64,000 nt of DNA from Candidatus Symbiopectobacterium sp. 'North America' (GTDB lineage: Bacteria; Pseudomonadota; Gammaproteobacteria; Enterobacterales; Enterobacteriaceae): assembly GCF_015762685.1 (NCBI RefSeq), contig NZ_PEHF01000081.1, positions 1-64,000 on the forward strand. The letters are read 5' to 3'. The notes beneath the pieces are model-generated. The model was given only the letters and a program-made list of their open reading frames with translations, had not been told where the DNA came from and searched no databases. Within the stretch, counting starts at the first letter, position 1; each line of letters opens with the position of its first letter. Positions 43,499-53,692 of this stretch are shown piece after piece. Made by a program: the position numbers and the translations under genes.

Positions 43499-43909
43499 TC
43501 AGGGCGTAAAAATGTCGTTAATATCGCAGGCAGGGGTGTAAAAAAGGTATAAAAATGCCGAGGGCACAACCAGCTCAATCAGCATCGATGAGCTGGCCGT
43601 GTTAACATGAAGGGATAACTGCAGGCCTTGCAGCGCAGGCGCCGTCATACTGGCATCAAACGGAATGATGTCTGCATGGGCCAGCCCCAGTTTCTGAAAC
43701 GGATCCTGATTAAGGCGCACCTGCAACTGTTCGAGGCTGTCGCTTTTCGCCAAAATGACGCCGCCAGTGCGCGGAATGCGTCGGCCTGATGCGAGAAAAA
43801 CACCGTCGGCATAGCCCTGTTTTAACCATTCAACATGAGCAGGAATCTGTTCATCAATCGCCTCAAGCGGCCGCACATACGTCAGCACCACCACATAAAC
43901 CACACTCAT
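43499..43909 (-). CDS. YciI-like protein with extended C-terminus
   Basis: 136 residues from [29 protein letters not shown]. The first ~97 residues are a YciI-like domain (PF03795): [46 protein letters not shown]. The His and the Asp of the putative active site (HVEWL, QDPF) are present. YciI-like domains usually end near here. The extra ~40 residues ([19 protein letters not shown] to INDIFTP) look like readthrough after loss of the ancestral stop. Function unknown. It lies upstream of, and in the same direction as, kdpF. Confidence 0.75.
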   Translation of the reverse strand: MSVVYVVVLTYVRPLEAIDEQIPAHVEWLKQGYADGVFLASGRRIPRTGGVILAKSDSLEQLQVRLNQDPFQKLGLAHADIIPFDASMTAPALQGLQLSLHVNTASSSMLIELVVPSAFLYLFYTPACDINDIFTP

Positions 43910-44022
43910 TGTAAATTCCATGTATTACGTAAGGGATAGTGCAAGGCTACTCCTCGACAGGGGAGGCATGAAGCGCTTTTTTGTTAGAGAATCCAAGGCA
44001 TATGCCATTTTCTAAACGTGGA

Positions 44023-44232
44023 CTAATAGCGCGAAGGCCAAATCTCTTCAGGACGTTTATTCAACGCGTTAGCAATCAGCCGTTCGCCTTTGGGCCAGCG
44101 TCGCACCAACGCGTTTGACAGTGTTGATGACGCCAATCCCGCTTCTCGGGAAAGCGCAGACAGCGTTGTGCCACGTTTTTTCAAACCCGCTACGATATCT
44201 GCCGGGTGCCAGTCCTTACCGTCCATTACCAT
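44023..44232 (-). CDS. Ner/SfsB-type DNA-binding protein
   Basis: A 69-residue helix-turn-helix protein: WHPADIVAGLKKRGTTLSALSREAGLASSTLSNALVRRWPKGERLIANALNKRPEEIWPSRY. This is the Ner (phage Mu regulator) / SfsB (Nlp) family; E. coli SfsB shares WHPADIIAGL and IWPSRY but has ~25 more C-terminal residues. The target is unknown. It is divergent from an XRE regulator, a phage-like arrangement, near a tRNA 3' end. Confidence 0.85.
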   Translation of the reverse strand: MVMDGKDWHPADIVAGLKKRGTTLSALSREAGLASSTLSNALVRRWPKGERLIANALNKRPEEIWPSRY

Positions 44233-44290
44233 CCCCCGATGTTATTATGTGCAAATGTTCAGCATATCTAAACAACGGCGATGTTAAGTA

Positions 44291-44605
44291 ATGCTAAACA
44301 CTAAGTCAATATCGATTATCGATGGTGCCATGATGCTACCTGCTCGCCTTAAATCTGCCCGCCTGCATGCCAAGTTGACTCAGGAAAAACTGGGAGTGCT
44401 CGCGGGCATTGAAGAAGCGACCGCGCGTTCGCGTGTCTCACAGTATGAAAGCGGCACCTATCGCCCCACATTCGAGATTATGTGCGCCTTTGCCCGTGTA
44501 CTCGGCGTACCGGAAAGCTATTTTTATACCGTCGATGACGACTTCGCAGAACGCATTTTGCTGTTGTATGAAAGTGACCGCATACAGCAAAAAAAGAATG
44601 CATAG
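44291..44605 (+). CDS. XRE-family transcriptional regulator
   Basis: 104 residues, or ~91 if the start is the Met pair at 44330 (MMLPARLKSARLHAKL). The Cro/C1 helix-turn-helix spans LTQEKLGVLAGIEEATARSRVSQYESGTYRPTFEIMCAFARVLGVPESYFY. It is divergent from the Ner-like gene and followed 39 bases later by the membrane protein gene at 44645, so it may control both. Confidence 0.8.
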   Translation: MLNTKSISIIDGAMMLPARLKSARLHAKLTQEKLGVLAGIEEATARSRVSQYESGTYRPTFEIMCAFARVLGVPESYFYTVDDDFAERILLLYESDRIQQKKNA

Positions 44606-44644
44606 GCAGCGTAAAAAACGCGCTAAACAGAGGAAGGAACCACA

Positions 44645-45559
44645 GTGCAATTAACTGACAGGGATGCGTTTTCTGATTTTTTTGCTGCTGAGGATGATGA
44701 AAGGGCCTGCGCCAGACGTCATGCATTTTTCAAATACCATGAAGGGACCGAGCAAACGGCGTCCTCACGAGATGACTATCCGTCAACCTTTATGAGCGTC
44801 TACGGCATCCATATCGACTGGCGGGAGGGGATTTTCAGCCTGTTGGAGGGAATCTCGCACTATCTGGGAGACGCGGTTTTTTCTACTGAATTTGACTACG
44901 ACAGCGACGTTGAAACCGCTACGGTCAACGTTGCTGGCGTTCAGCATGTTTTTCATCATCATTCGCTGGGATCAGATGAGTATGATTCGGAGCAGGCGCG
45001 CATTGAACGCCTGCTACTGGCTGGAGGATATGCTTTGCGCGTGCACACCGAAAGCCTGGTGAGCGACACACTGTCTTTTTTACTGATGCCCGTCAGCGCG
45101 TGGCAATACGTCGAACAGCAGTTCGGTACTGAATCAGTATCAAAATACTTCGTCCCGTATGCCAGCCAGTGCTCTGCGCCAGACAGTGAGATCCCCGCCG
45201 CAAACAGTACGTCAACGACAATCCCCAGCGCTTCACCACGCACCATAACGTTCGAAATACGCCTCGCCCTCATCGGTTTCTGGTGTGGGTTTCCGGTACT
45301 CGTCGGTTTTCTTCTCTATGTCCTGTGGGGTGTGCTAACCAGAACGGAACCGTTGCCCCCACCCCAGCCTAAAGGCTGTGAAAACGTGGAAAAGATACAC
45401 GCACACTTGCGCCCAGAAGTGGCAGGACCGCTCAAAGCACAAATGCGTAAAAGTTTAGGGTGCGAAGAAGTGGAGAGAGCAGCGTGGATAATGACATCAT
45501 GCCAGTGGATGGCTGATGTCAGGATCTCGGGCAAAAAAACCTTTCGGTCTATTTTTTAA
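44645..45559 (+). CDS. hypothetical protein with one membrane segment
   Basis: 304 residues with a GTG start behind a strong aggaagga ribosome site. No family is recognised. The N-terminal ~200 residues are acidic and soluble-looking (DWREGIFSLLEGISHYLGDAVF, TVNVAGVQHVFHHHSL, RIERLLLAGGYALRVHT). One membrane helix follows (RLALIGFWCGFPVLVGFLLYVLW, ~203-225), then a Pro-rich spacer and a ~60-residue tail with four cysteines. The layout suits an anchored regulatory or immunity-like protein, but no function should be assigned. It probably belongs to a small island with the two regulators. Confidence 0.65.
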   Translation: MQLTDRDAFSDFFAAEDDERACARRHAFFKYHEGTEQTASSRDDYPSTFMSVYGIHIDWREGIFSLLEGISHYLGDAVFSTEFDYDSDVETATVNVAGVQHVFHHHSLGSDEYDSEQARIERLLLAGGYALRVHTESLVSDTLSFLLMPVSAWQYVEQQFGTESVSKYFVPYASQCSAPDSEIPAANSTSTTIPSASPRTITFEIRLALIGFWCGFPVLVGFLLYVLWGVLTRTEPLPPPQPKGCENVEKIHAHLRPEVAGPLKAQMRKSLGCEEVERAAWIMTSCQWMADVRISGKKTFRSIF

Positions 45560-45598
45560 TGCGTTGCGGAATCATTGAGCATTCAACACATCACATTT

Positions 45599-45674
<76 letters not shown>

Positions 45675-45845
45675 TTAGGAAGTGTAATTCAGCTAACGAT
45701 AACTTATTGAATATAATAAATTTATTCAACGCTTCGTGTTAGCGGTGAGCATTATGTACCAATCATTTCAGGCTGGCAAGCCCTTTTCAGTGAAAATGCG
45801 CGCAAGTGGTCATTCCCTGCTCGCTGGTGCTAAATACCTGCGAAC

Positions 45846-46763
45846 TCAGTACTCGCGTGAAAAATCAACTTCGCCGCGCAGCGCCGCACCCTGAGAGTAA
45901 CGTTGCAAGTTGTCCAAGAACAGGTCCGCCATCAGCGTTGGCACCATCGGACCGGCAATATGCGGCGTCAAGGTTAACCGGGGCGTTAGCCAGAAAGGGT
46001 GTTCTGGCGGCAGCGGCTCCTGACGAAAAACATCCAGCACCGCTCTTGCCAGTTTTCTTGCACGCAACGCCGCCACCAGATCGTCATCCACCACGGACGT
46101 GCCGCGCCCCACGTTGATAAATACCGTGGAGGGTTTCATGCATGCGAACAAATCTGCGTTGTACAGATTCGGCGTATCCGGCAACAAGTTCACCATATAA
46201 TCGGCCTGCGCCACATCGTGCGCCAGCGCGTCAATCCCCGACACACGCGCAAAACCGGACAATGCCGGCGGTGTATTAACAATCCCGTATAGCGTTACGC
46301 CAAATGACCGCAACATGGCGGCCACTTCAGCGCCAATATCACCCGCGCCAACGATCAATAAGGTTTTGCCCGTCAACAGCCCGGACAGGTGGCGATCCCA
46401 CTCCTGACGTTGCTGCTGTTCCTGCAATGCGAACAAACGCTGCTCGTGCGCCAACAAATGTGCCAGGATGTATTGTGCAATCGGCTGACCAAACACCCCT
46501 ACGGCGCGACTCAAACGGTAATTTTGCGGGAGACCCGCTGCAAGCAGCGGCTTGAAGCCAGCCCAGGTAGATTGCAGCAATGCCGGGCGATGCCCAGCGG
46601 TTAGCAGCGATACCGCCCGGTCCGGCTCACCAAGCCAAATGTCACAGCGCGCGACGGCGTCTTCTCCGTCATCAGGAAGGCAATAGTCCAACCCCGATGC
46701 TTTCGTGCTTAACAGCGCACGCAGTTCCTCCGCCCGAGATTCCAATAAAAGAATCGCCCCCAT
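45846..46763 (-). CDS. D-2-hydroxyacid dehydrogenase (GhrA-like)
   Basis: 305 residues from MGAILLLESRAEELRALL. The NAD(P) domain has LLIVGAGDIGAEVAAML. The catalytic Arg (NVGRGTSVVD), Glu (FRQEPLPPEHPFW) and His (LTPHIAGPM) of the family are present, as is the end VDFSREY. It resembles E. coli GhrA (glyoxylate/hydroxypyruvate reductase, 312 aa) in the spacing of these motifs, but the exact substrate is unknown. Frame intact. Confidence 0.88.
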   Translation of the reverse strand: MGAILLLESRAEELRALLSTKASGLDYCLPDDGEDAVARCDIWLGEPDRAVSLLTAGHRPALLQSTWAGFKPLLAAGLPQNYRLSRAVGVFGQPIAQYILAHLLAHEQRLFALQEQQQRQEWDRHLSGLLTGKTLLIVGAGDIGAEVAAMLRSFGVTLYGIVNTPPALSGFARVSGIDALAHDVAQADYMVNLLPDTPNLYNADLFACMKPSTVFINVGRGTSVVDDDLVAALRARKLARAVLDVFRQEPLPPEHPFWLTPRLTLTPHIAGPMVPTLMADLFLDNLQRYSQGAALRGEVDFSREY

Positions 46764-46874
46764 TTCTCCCCCTCGCGTTATCAACGGTAGCCGTAAAAAA
46801 ACCACAACTACCCTACTCGTAGCGAGAAGCCTGTGGCAACCCTTTCAGCATGCAGGCCCGTTTTCTGACAGACG

Positions 46875-47189
46875 TCACTCTTCTTCTTGTGATTCGCGAA
46901 TGTGGTTCACCATGTCCAGCAACATGGTGGTGACATGATGATCCGCCACGGTATAAAAAATCTGGCGTGACCGACGCTCCCGCTTCACCAAGCGCGCGCC
47001 GCGTAGCAAGCGTAAATGGTGACTCACCAGTGACGGTGAAAACGCCAGGTTTTGCGCAATGTCACCGACAGCATGTGGCCCCGTCAGGCAGAAATGCAAA
47101 ATGCGCAAACGGGTAGGATCGCCCATCAGACGAAACGTTTCTGACAGGATGGTAGTTTCATGCAGAGAAAGCATGGCATGACGACTCAA
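46875..47189 (-). CDS. ArsR/SmtB-family zinc-type metalloregulator
   Basis: 104 residues. Winged helix-turn-helix VGDIAQNLAFSPSLVSHHLRLLRGARLVKRERRSRQIFYTV follows the family RLMGDPTRLRILHFCL. The C-terminal helix DHHVTTMLLDMVNHIRE has the spacing D-x-H-x10-H-x2-E, the alpha-5 Zn(II)/Co(II) site of CzrA/SmtB. It overlaps the CDF exporter by four bases and so belongs to a czrAB-like operon. The gene is intact while its exporter is broken. Confidence 0.92.
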   Translation of the reverse strand: MSRHAMLSLHETTILSETFRLMGDPTRLRILHFCLTGPHAVGDIAQNLAFSPSLVSHHLRLLRGARLVKRERRSRQIFYTVADHHVTTMLLDMVNHIRESQEEE

Positions 47190-48173
47190 TGTGCGTGCCC
47201 TCGCGTAACAGATATGTCCGTATCATGATGATGAGAATGATCGTCATGATGTTGATGTATTTCCTTAAAGGGTGACATGCTGCACCTACAGGCCGCCTCA
47301 TCTTCATCACCCCAGTCAATGGCAACCGTTGCGTGTTCTACGTGAAAACGGTCATAAAGCTCGCGCTCTACCTGCCGAACCATCTGACGCACGTCCGCCC
47401 CCTCTTTGGCGCGTACATGCAATGTGGCCAGGGTGCGCCCCGACGTGATCATCCACACGTGCAGATTGTGGATATCTGCCACTCCCGTTACGCTCTCTTT
47501 AAGGTAGCGTTCAATCTCTTGCGGCATGGCATTGGCGGGTGCCCCTTCCAAGAGTATGTGCAGCGATTTTTTCAATAACGCCAATGCGCTGCGCAAGATC
47601 AGCACCGACACCACCAACGACAGGATAGGGTCGATGGGGGTCCAGCCGGTAAAATAGACCACAATGGCCGCCGCGATAGCACCGATGGAACCCAGTAGAT
47701 CGCCCATCACATGCAGTGCAGCACCTTTGATATTGACATGCTCGCTGTCGCCGCGCGTCAATATCCAGAACACCGCAATATTCACCAGCAGCCCGATCGC
47801 CGCTACGACCAGCATCAGCCCCGCTAGCACCTCATGCGGCTGGCGAAAACGCAGCCACTCTTCGTAGGCTATACAGATGACGATAGCAAACAGCGTCAGC
47901 GCATTGATAAACCCGGCAATGACTTCGAAACGCAAATAGCCAAAGGTACGCTTGGTGTCTGCATTACGACGACCAAAGCGAAAGGCGGCATAGGACAACG
48001 CCAGTGCCGCGGCATCCGTCAGCAACGCCAACGAACCGGAAAGCACACCGCCCACGACTTCTACCAACATAAAAGGTAAAAGTAATCAAAAAAGCGATCA
48101 GGACCTTACGTTCATTTGACCGCGTTACCGTCGGCGCATGGTCGTGAGCATGATCGTGGTGATAATGGGGCAT
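47186..48173 (-). pseudogene. cation diffusion facilitator (CzcD/ZitB-like), frameshifted
   Basis: Begins MPHYHHDHAHDHAPTVTRSNERK (His-rich N-terminus) behind a good aggagaggt site. It shifts frame at a T4 run (48071-48074, T3 expected) just before MLVEVVGGVLSGSLALL. A second lesion matters more. ZitB-type proteins read LALLADAGHMLTDAAAL, here LALLTDAAAL: seven codons with the His and Asp of the transport-site HxxxD motif are lost. The rest, including the C-terminal domain (LHVWMITSGRTLATLHV) and His-rich tail, is complete. It would have exported Zn or Co. Confidence 0.93.
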
Positions 48174-48198
48174 TGTACCTCTCCTGCCTTAAGATGAT

Positions 48199-48228
48199 TT
48201 AATATATGAATAGTTATTAATATATTAA
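48199..48228. promoter_or_regulatory. probable ArsR-type operator upstream of the CDF gene
   Basis: An imperfect 30-base palindrome with 9-base perfect arms (ttaatatat / atatattaa) and inner TGAA-type half site lies 26 bases before the exporter start, like SmtB/CzrA 12-2-12 operators. Confidence 0.6.
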
Positions 48229-48313
48229 AACTCAAGCAATGCAAACAGTTTACCGGCCGCAACGATCGCCGTGCTCAACCACGTTATTTTCATGTCAGAC
48301 AGGCATCAAGATC

Positions 48314-49261
48314 TCATTTCAAGGCATGCATCTGATGATGGATCTCCGCCAGCACGCCGTTGGCGCGCTGATACTCTGCCCGTTTTTTACTGGCAACGTC
48401 GTCGAGACTTTTGCGTGCGATACGCAGCGGCAACAGACACACGCCATCGGGTCGCAATTGCCCCCCCACGGAGAGCCAAAAGCTCTCATAATCGGCATGA
48501 AAACTGGTTTTCTTTTTACGCCAGTAGCGCCAGTTCTGATAAAGATTGGTATGATTTCCCACCGCTATCATGCACTCAATCCCTAACAGCTCGCCCAGCA
48601 CGCAGGCCGTTTCGAGTACCAGCCGTTTAGGGAACAACCCATGGCAATCACGCGTTACCTGCGAAATGCGCGCCTTCTGCTGTTGCAAGTGCCGCGTCAG
48701 CCCTTGTAATCCGCCGATAAATAACGCTCTCTGTCCGTCGAACTGCACCACGGTCATGGTCATACGCGCCAGCGGCATCCCCTCAGTACACAACTGAAGC
48801 GTTATCTATCCCTCTTTATCCAGTGATGAGTGGGAACCCAATAGCAACGCGTAAGCAGCACCGCTTTTACCCTGAAAATTGACGATCGGTACACCGCCAG
48901 GTGTCAGCATCAGGCGACGTAACCTTGGATTGGCACAGGCCACGGCATCATAGTGATAACAAAGCGCGGCCAAGGCGTTGCGGGCAGAAAAACGGCTAGA
49001 GAGGTATGGCCGTTGAAGTTTATCGGGCAGCGCCATTTGGGCATACAGCATCTGCGCCCGCTGCGGGTGACTGGCAATGTAGTGGAGCCAGTTCAGCGTC
49101 AAAACAGGGTGAAGGAGCGAGCGCACCAGAAATTTAAGACGGTAGGCGGGCTTTAACCAAACGCTCTTCTCATCAGGGTGAATATCCCCGCGCAGCAAAT
49201 GGCTCAATAACTGCCAGAGGCTCATCGGGGATAATATTTCATCAAAGGTTACAAGTGCCAT
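48314..49261 (-). pseudogene. VirK/YbjX family protein with nonsense codon
   Basis: A DUF535 (VirK/YbjX) protein of about 315 residues: MSLWQLLSHLLRGDIHPD, LRRLMLTPGGVPIVNFQGKSGAAYALLLGSHSSLDKEG, then TAG (48808-48806). It then continues in the same frame with LCTEGMPLARMTMTVVQFDGQRALFIGGLQG and ending HHQMHALK. A single amber codon splits it into two halves. Members are linked to virulence and antimicrobial-peptide resistance in Shigella and Salmonella. The amber could be a CAG-to-TAG or similar change. Confidence 0.88.
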
Positions 49262-49383
49262 AAGAGATAATATAGTGTTGATTCTGAAACAGACCCCTAT
49301 CTCTATCAGCCGTTGACTAAACTGTTATACAATCATCTTTTAGGAAGCAACCAAACCCCAGACTTGTTTATTATTGGTTTATT

Positions 49384-49427
49384 AAAAAGCCAATCCCGAA
49401 ACGGTTAACGTCGAGATCGGCCTTTTT
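49384..49427 (-). terminator. probable terminator after ascB
   Basis: aaaaagccaatc pairs imperfectly with gatcggccttttt. Read on the minus strand it ends in a T-run ~40-80 bases after the ascB stop. Confidence 0.55.
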
Positions 49428-49466
49428 ACAGAATCTGATGTGATACACCAATGATAGCGTTTCTCG

Positions 49467-50921
<1,455 letters not shown>

Positions 50922-50925
50922 TCAA

Positions 50926-52377
50926 TTAACTAACGCTGGTGACCTGCACGGGTTCACTCGTCTTGGCTTTGGTTGGTTGCGATTCATCTTCGGTTTCAGG
51001 AATATCCTCAAAGCCCAGAATAAGTGTCAATACAAACGACAACACCACCGCCAGAATCATCACGGCCACCACCCACACAATGCTCATCGGGTTGGCCGGA
51101 TCGAAAAACTGCACGCTGGTAAACAGCCCCGGCGACGCGATGGAGTGGCTGGCAAGGCCGCCAATTCCGGCTACTGCTCCGCAAATAAAACCGCTGATCA
51201 GGCTGGCAATTAGCGGACGTTTCAATCGCACCGCCACGCCGTACAACGCCGGTTCAGAGATCCCAGCCACAATGCCGGATGCCGCTGCTGCCAACGCCGT
51301 CTGACGCAACTCGCGGTTTTTGGTATGGAACGCCACCGCCAGCGAGGAGCCGCCGAGCGACAGGTTGGCACCGATTTCTGAAAGCATCACCATGCCCTCT
51401 TTACCGGTTTCGGCAATGGTTTGAATAATGGTCGGGGTAAATACGCGGTGCATACCGGTCATTACCAACAGCGGCCACAGCGCCCCCATGATCGCCACCG
51501 ATAACCAGCCCAGATAGCCATGGATGTTGTAAACGATCGAAGAGATGCCGCTACCGATCCAGATGCCCAACGGGCCGATAATCACAATGGCGATCGGCGC
51601 AGAGACCAGCACGATCAGCATCGGTTTCAGGAAGTTTTTCGTCACTGCCGGCGTAATGCGATCGATGCCCTTTTCGATGTACGACAGGATCCAGGTCATG
51701 CACAGCGCCGGGATAACCGTGTAGGTATATTTCACCGCCGTGACGGGGATAAACGCCAGCTCGACCACCTGCCCTTGCGCCGCTTTCGCCATCAGATCGA
51801 TAAAGTTGGGATGCACCAGCACGCCCGCAATAGCGATAGCCAGCGACATGTTGGTTTTGAATTTAAGTGCCGCCGAGGCCGCCACCATGATAGGCAGAAA
51901 GAAGAACGCACCGTCACCGATCACATTCAGGATCACCAGCGTTGAGGAGCCTTTCTCGAACACGCCGAACATGTCGAGGATCATCGCCAGCAGTTTCACC
52001 ATTGAGCCGCCGATAATCGCCGGGATCAGCGGCGACATGGTGTCAATCAGCGCGTCGAGAATGCCTGCACCAATGCTTTTTAAGGTGATTTTTCGTTTGG
52101 CATCGGGCAGCGTGCCCGCAGCCCCCGCCGGGCCGAGCTTCAACACTTCCTGATAGGCTTTCGCCACGTTGTTGCCAATGATTACCTGACACTGCGTTTC
52201 CGTGTTTACCACGCCCATCACGCCGCTGATGGCTTTGAGTGTCGGGTTGTCTACCTGCGTTTTATCTTTTACAACGAAGCGCAAACGCGTCATGCAGTGC
52301 GTCACCGCTTCAATGTTTTCCAGTCCCCCCAGCGCATCCACAATAGCGCGAGAGACAGTTTCATAATTCTTGGACAT
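50926..52377 (-). CDS. ascF: PTS beta-glucoside EIIBC component AscF
   Basis: 483 residues from MSKNYETVSRAIVDALGG (E. coli 485); 44 upstream codons are rejected. The EIIB domain has the phospho-cysteine Cys28 (AVTHCMTRLRF). The EIIC domain spans ~10 membrane segments with TMSPLIPAIIGGSMVKLLAM, GYLGWLSVAIMGALWPLLVMTGMH and GISEPALYGVAVRLKRPLIAS. It imports and phosphorylates beta-glucosides such as arbutin, salicin and cellobiose. It is first in the ascFB operon and intact, although ascB behind it is broken. Confidence 0.96.
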   Translation of the reverse strand: MSKNYETVSRAIVDALGGLENIEAVTHCMTRLRFVVKDKTQVDNPTLKAISGVMGVVNTETQCQVIIGNNVAKAYQEVLKLGPAGAAGTLPDAKRKITLKSIGAGILDALIDTMSPLIPAIIGGSMVKLLAMILDMFGVFEKGSSTLVILNVIGDGAFFFLPIMVAASAALKFKTNMSLAIAIAGVLVHPNFIDLMAKAAQGQVVELAFIPVTAVKYTYTVIPALCMTWILSYIEKGIDRITPAVTKNFLKPMLIVLVSAPIAIVIIGPLGIWIGSGISSIVYNIHGYLGWLSVAIMGALWPLLVMTGMHRVFTPTIIQTIAETGKEGMVMLSEIGANLSLGGSSLAVAFHTKNRELRQTALAAAASGIVAGISEPALYGVAVRLKRPLIASLISGFICGAVAGIGGLASHSIASPGLFTSVQFFDPANPMSIVWVVAVMILAVVLSFVLTLILGFEDIPETEDESQPTKAKTSEPVQVTSVS

Positions 52378-52421
52378 AAGTGGGTTATCTCTTGGTGTCG
52401 GTGCGGAAAAAATCGCCATAG

Positions 52422-52454
52422 GGAACCGGTTCCACAAAATCATGAAACGTTTCA
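52422..52454. promoter_or_regulatory. two phased palindromic operators for AscG
   Basis: Perfect 12-base palindromes ggaaccggttcc (52422-52433) and tgaaacgtttca (52443-52454) have centres exactly 21 bases apart, about 45 and 66 bases upstream of ascF. Both resemble the E. coli AscG site (TGAAACC-GGTTTCA). Confidence 0.75.
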
Positions 52455-52603
52455 CAGCGCCAAACAAGAGAGGAAAACCATTAATTTTCCTTTTCGTGAT
52501 AACGATCATCTATCGTTAACATGATCGATTCAACGAAGCTACTGAAAAGCAAAGGCAAAACGGTTAGACTGTCGCAAGATGACTATTTAGCGGGTAACCG
52601 TAC

Positions 52604-53620
52604 ATGACAACCATTCTTGAGGTGGCAAAGAAGGCCGGGGTCGCCAAATCGACGGTATCGCGCGTGTTGTCAGGTAACGGTTACGTCAGTCAGGAAACAA
52701 AAGATCGTGTATTCAAAGCGATAGAAGAGAGCGGCTATCGCCCCAATCTGTTGGCGCGTAACCTCGCCGCGCAAAAATCACAAACCATTGGGCTGGTGAT
52801 CACCAATACCCTGTATCACGGCACTTACTTCAGCGAGCTGCTGTTTCAAGCGGCAAAAATGACCGAGGCGCACGGCCGCCAGTTGCTGCTGGTGGATGGC
52901 AAACACAGCGCTGAAGAAGAGCGCGCCGCGATTCAATTCCTGATCGATTTACGCTGCGATGCCATCATCATCTATCCGCGTTTTCTTACCATTGATAAAA
53001 TGGATCAGATAATTAGCCAGCATAAACAGCCCATCATGGTGCTGAACCGCCGGTTACGGGTGAATGACAGTTACTGCATCTACTCCGATCAGCATGAATC
53101 CAGCCGCAATGCCGTCAACCACCTGATCGAGCAAGGGCATCGTGAAATTGCCTTTATCACCGGTGCACTGGACTCGCCCACCGGCATGGAACGCCTCGCA
53201 GGCTACAAAGCCGCACTGGAACAGCACGCGATTCCCGTGGATGAACGCCGTATCGTTCTCGGTAAGTGGGCACTCACCAATGGTGTTGAGGTCGTCAACA
53301 CCCTGCTCGACAATCAGGTCAGCTTCTTAGCGTTAGTCGCCAGCAATGACGACATGGCTATCGGTGCGCTCAAACAACTCTATACGCGTGGCGTTGGTGT
53401 GCCCGAGCAGGTGTCGGTAATTGGTTTTGATGACTTGCCCACGGCGGCGTTTACCATCCCTTCGCTCTCCAGCGTGAAAATGCCGTTGGGTGAGATGATT
53501 CAAGAGATCATCAACAGACTGCTGTCCATGCTGGATGGTGGCACGTTGAGCCAACGCAAGGCCTATCCAGCATCATTGATCCTGCGCGATTCGGTGACGA
53601 CGGGGCCGTTTTATCGCTAG
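52604..53620 (+). CDS. ascG: LacI-family repressor AscG
   Basis: 338 residues (E. coli 336): TILEVAKKAGVAKSTVSRVLSGNGYVS (HTH and hinge), then a periplasmic-binding-like core with ADGKHSAEEER-type and NRRLRVNDS segments, ALVASNDDMAIGALKQL and SVIGFDDLP. It is divergent from ascFB and represses it; in E. coli it is why the asc operon is cryptic. It is intact here and ends in TAG, showing that amber still functions as a stop. Confidence 0.96.
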   Translation: MTTILEVAKKAGVAKSTVSRVLSGNGYVSQETKDRVFKAIEESGYRPNLLARNLAAQKSQTIGLVITNTLYHGTYFSELLFQAAKMTEAHGRQLLLVDGKHSAEEERAAIQFLIDLRCDAIIIYPRFLTIDKMDQIISQHKQPIMVLNRRLRVNDSYCIYSDQHESSRNAVNHLIEQGHREIAFITGALDSPTGMERLAGYKAALEQHAIPVDERRIVLGKWALTNGVEVVNTLLDNQVSFLALVASNDDMAIGALKQLYTRGVGVPEQVSVIGFDDLPTAAFTIPSLSSVKMPLGEMIQEIINRLLSMLDGGTLSQRKAYPASLILRDSVTTGPFYR

Positions 53621-53692
53621 TTTTTTCACCGATGCGGTGTCAACGATGTCGTTATATCATGCGGTTACGTAAGGATACGCGAAATCAAATCG

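Noticed and set aside
43366-43578. N-terminal 71-codon extension of kdpA
   Set aside because: It overlaps kdpF in another frame and has no KdpA homology; KdpA clearly begins at 43365.
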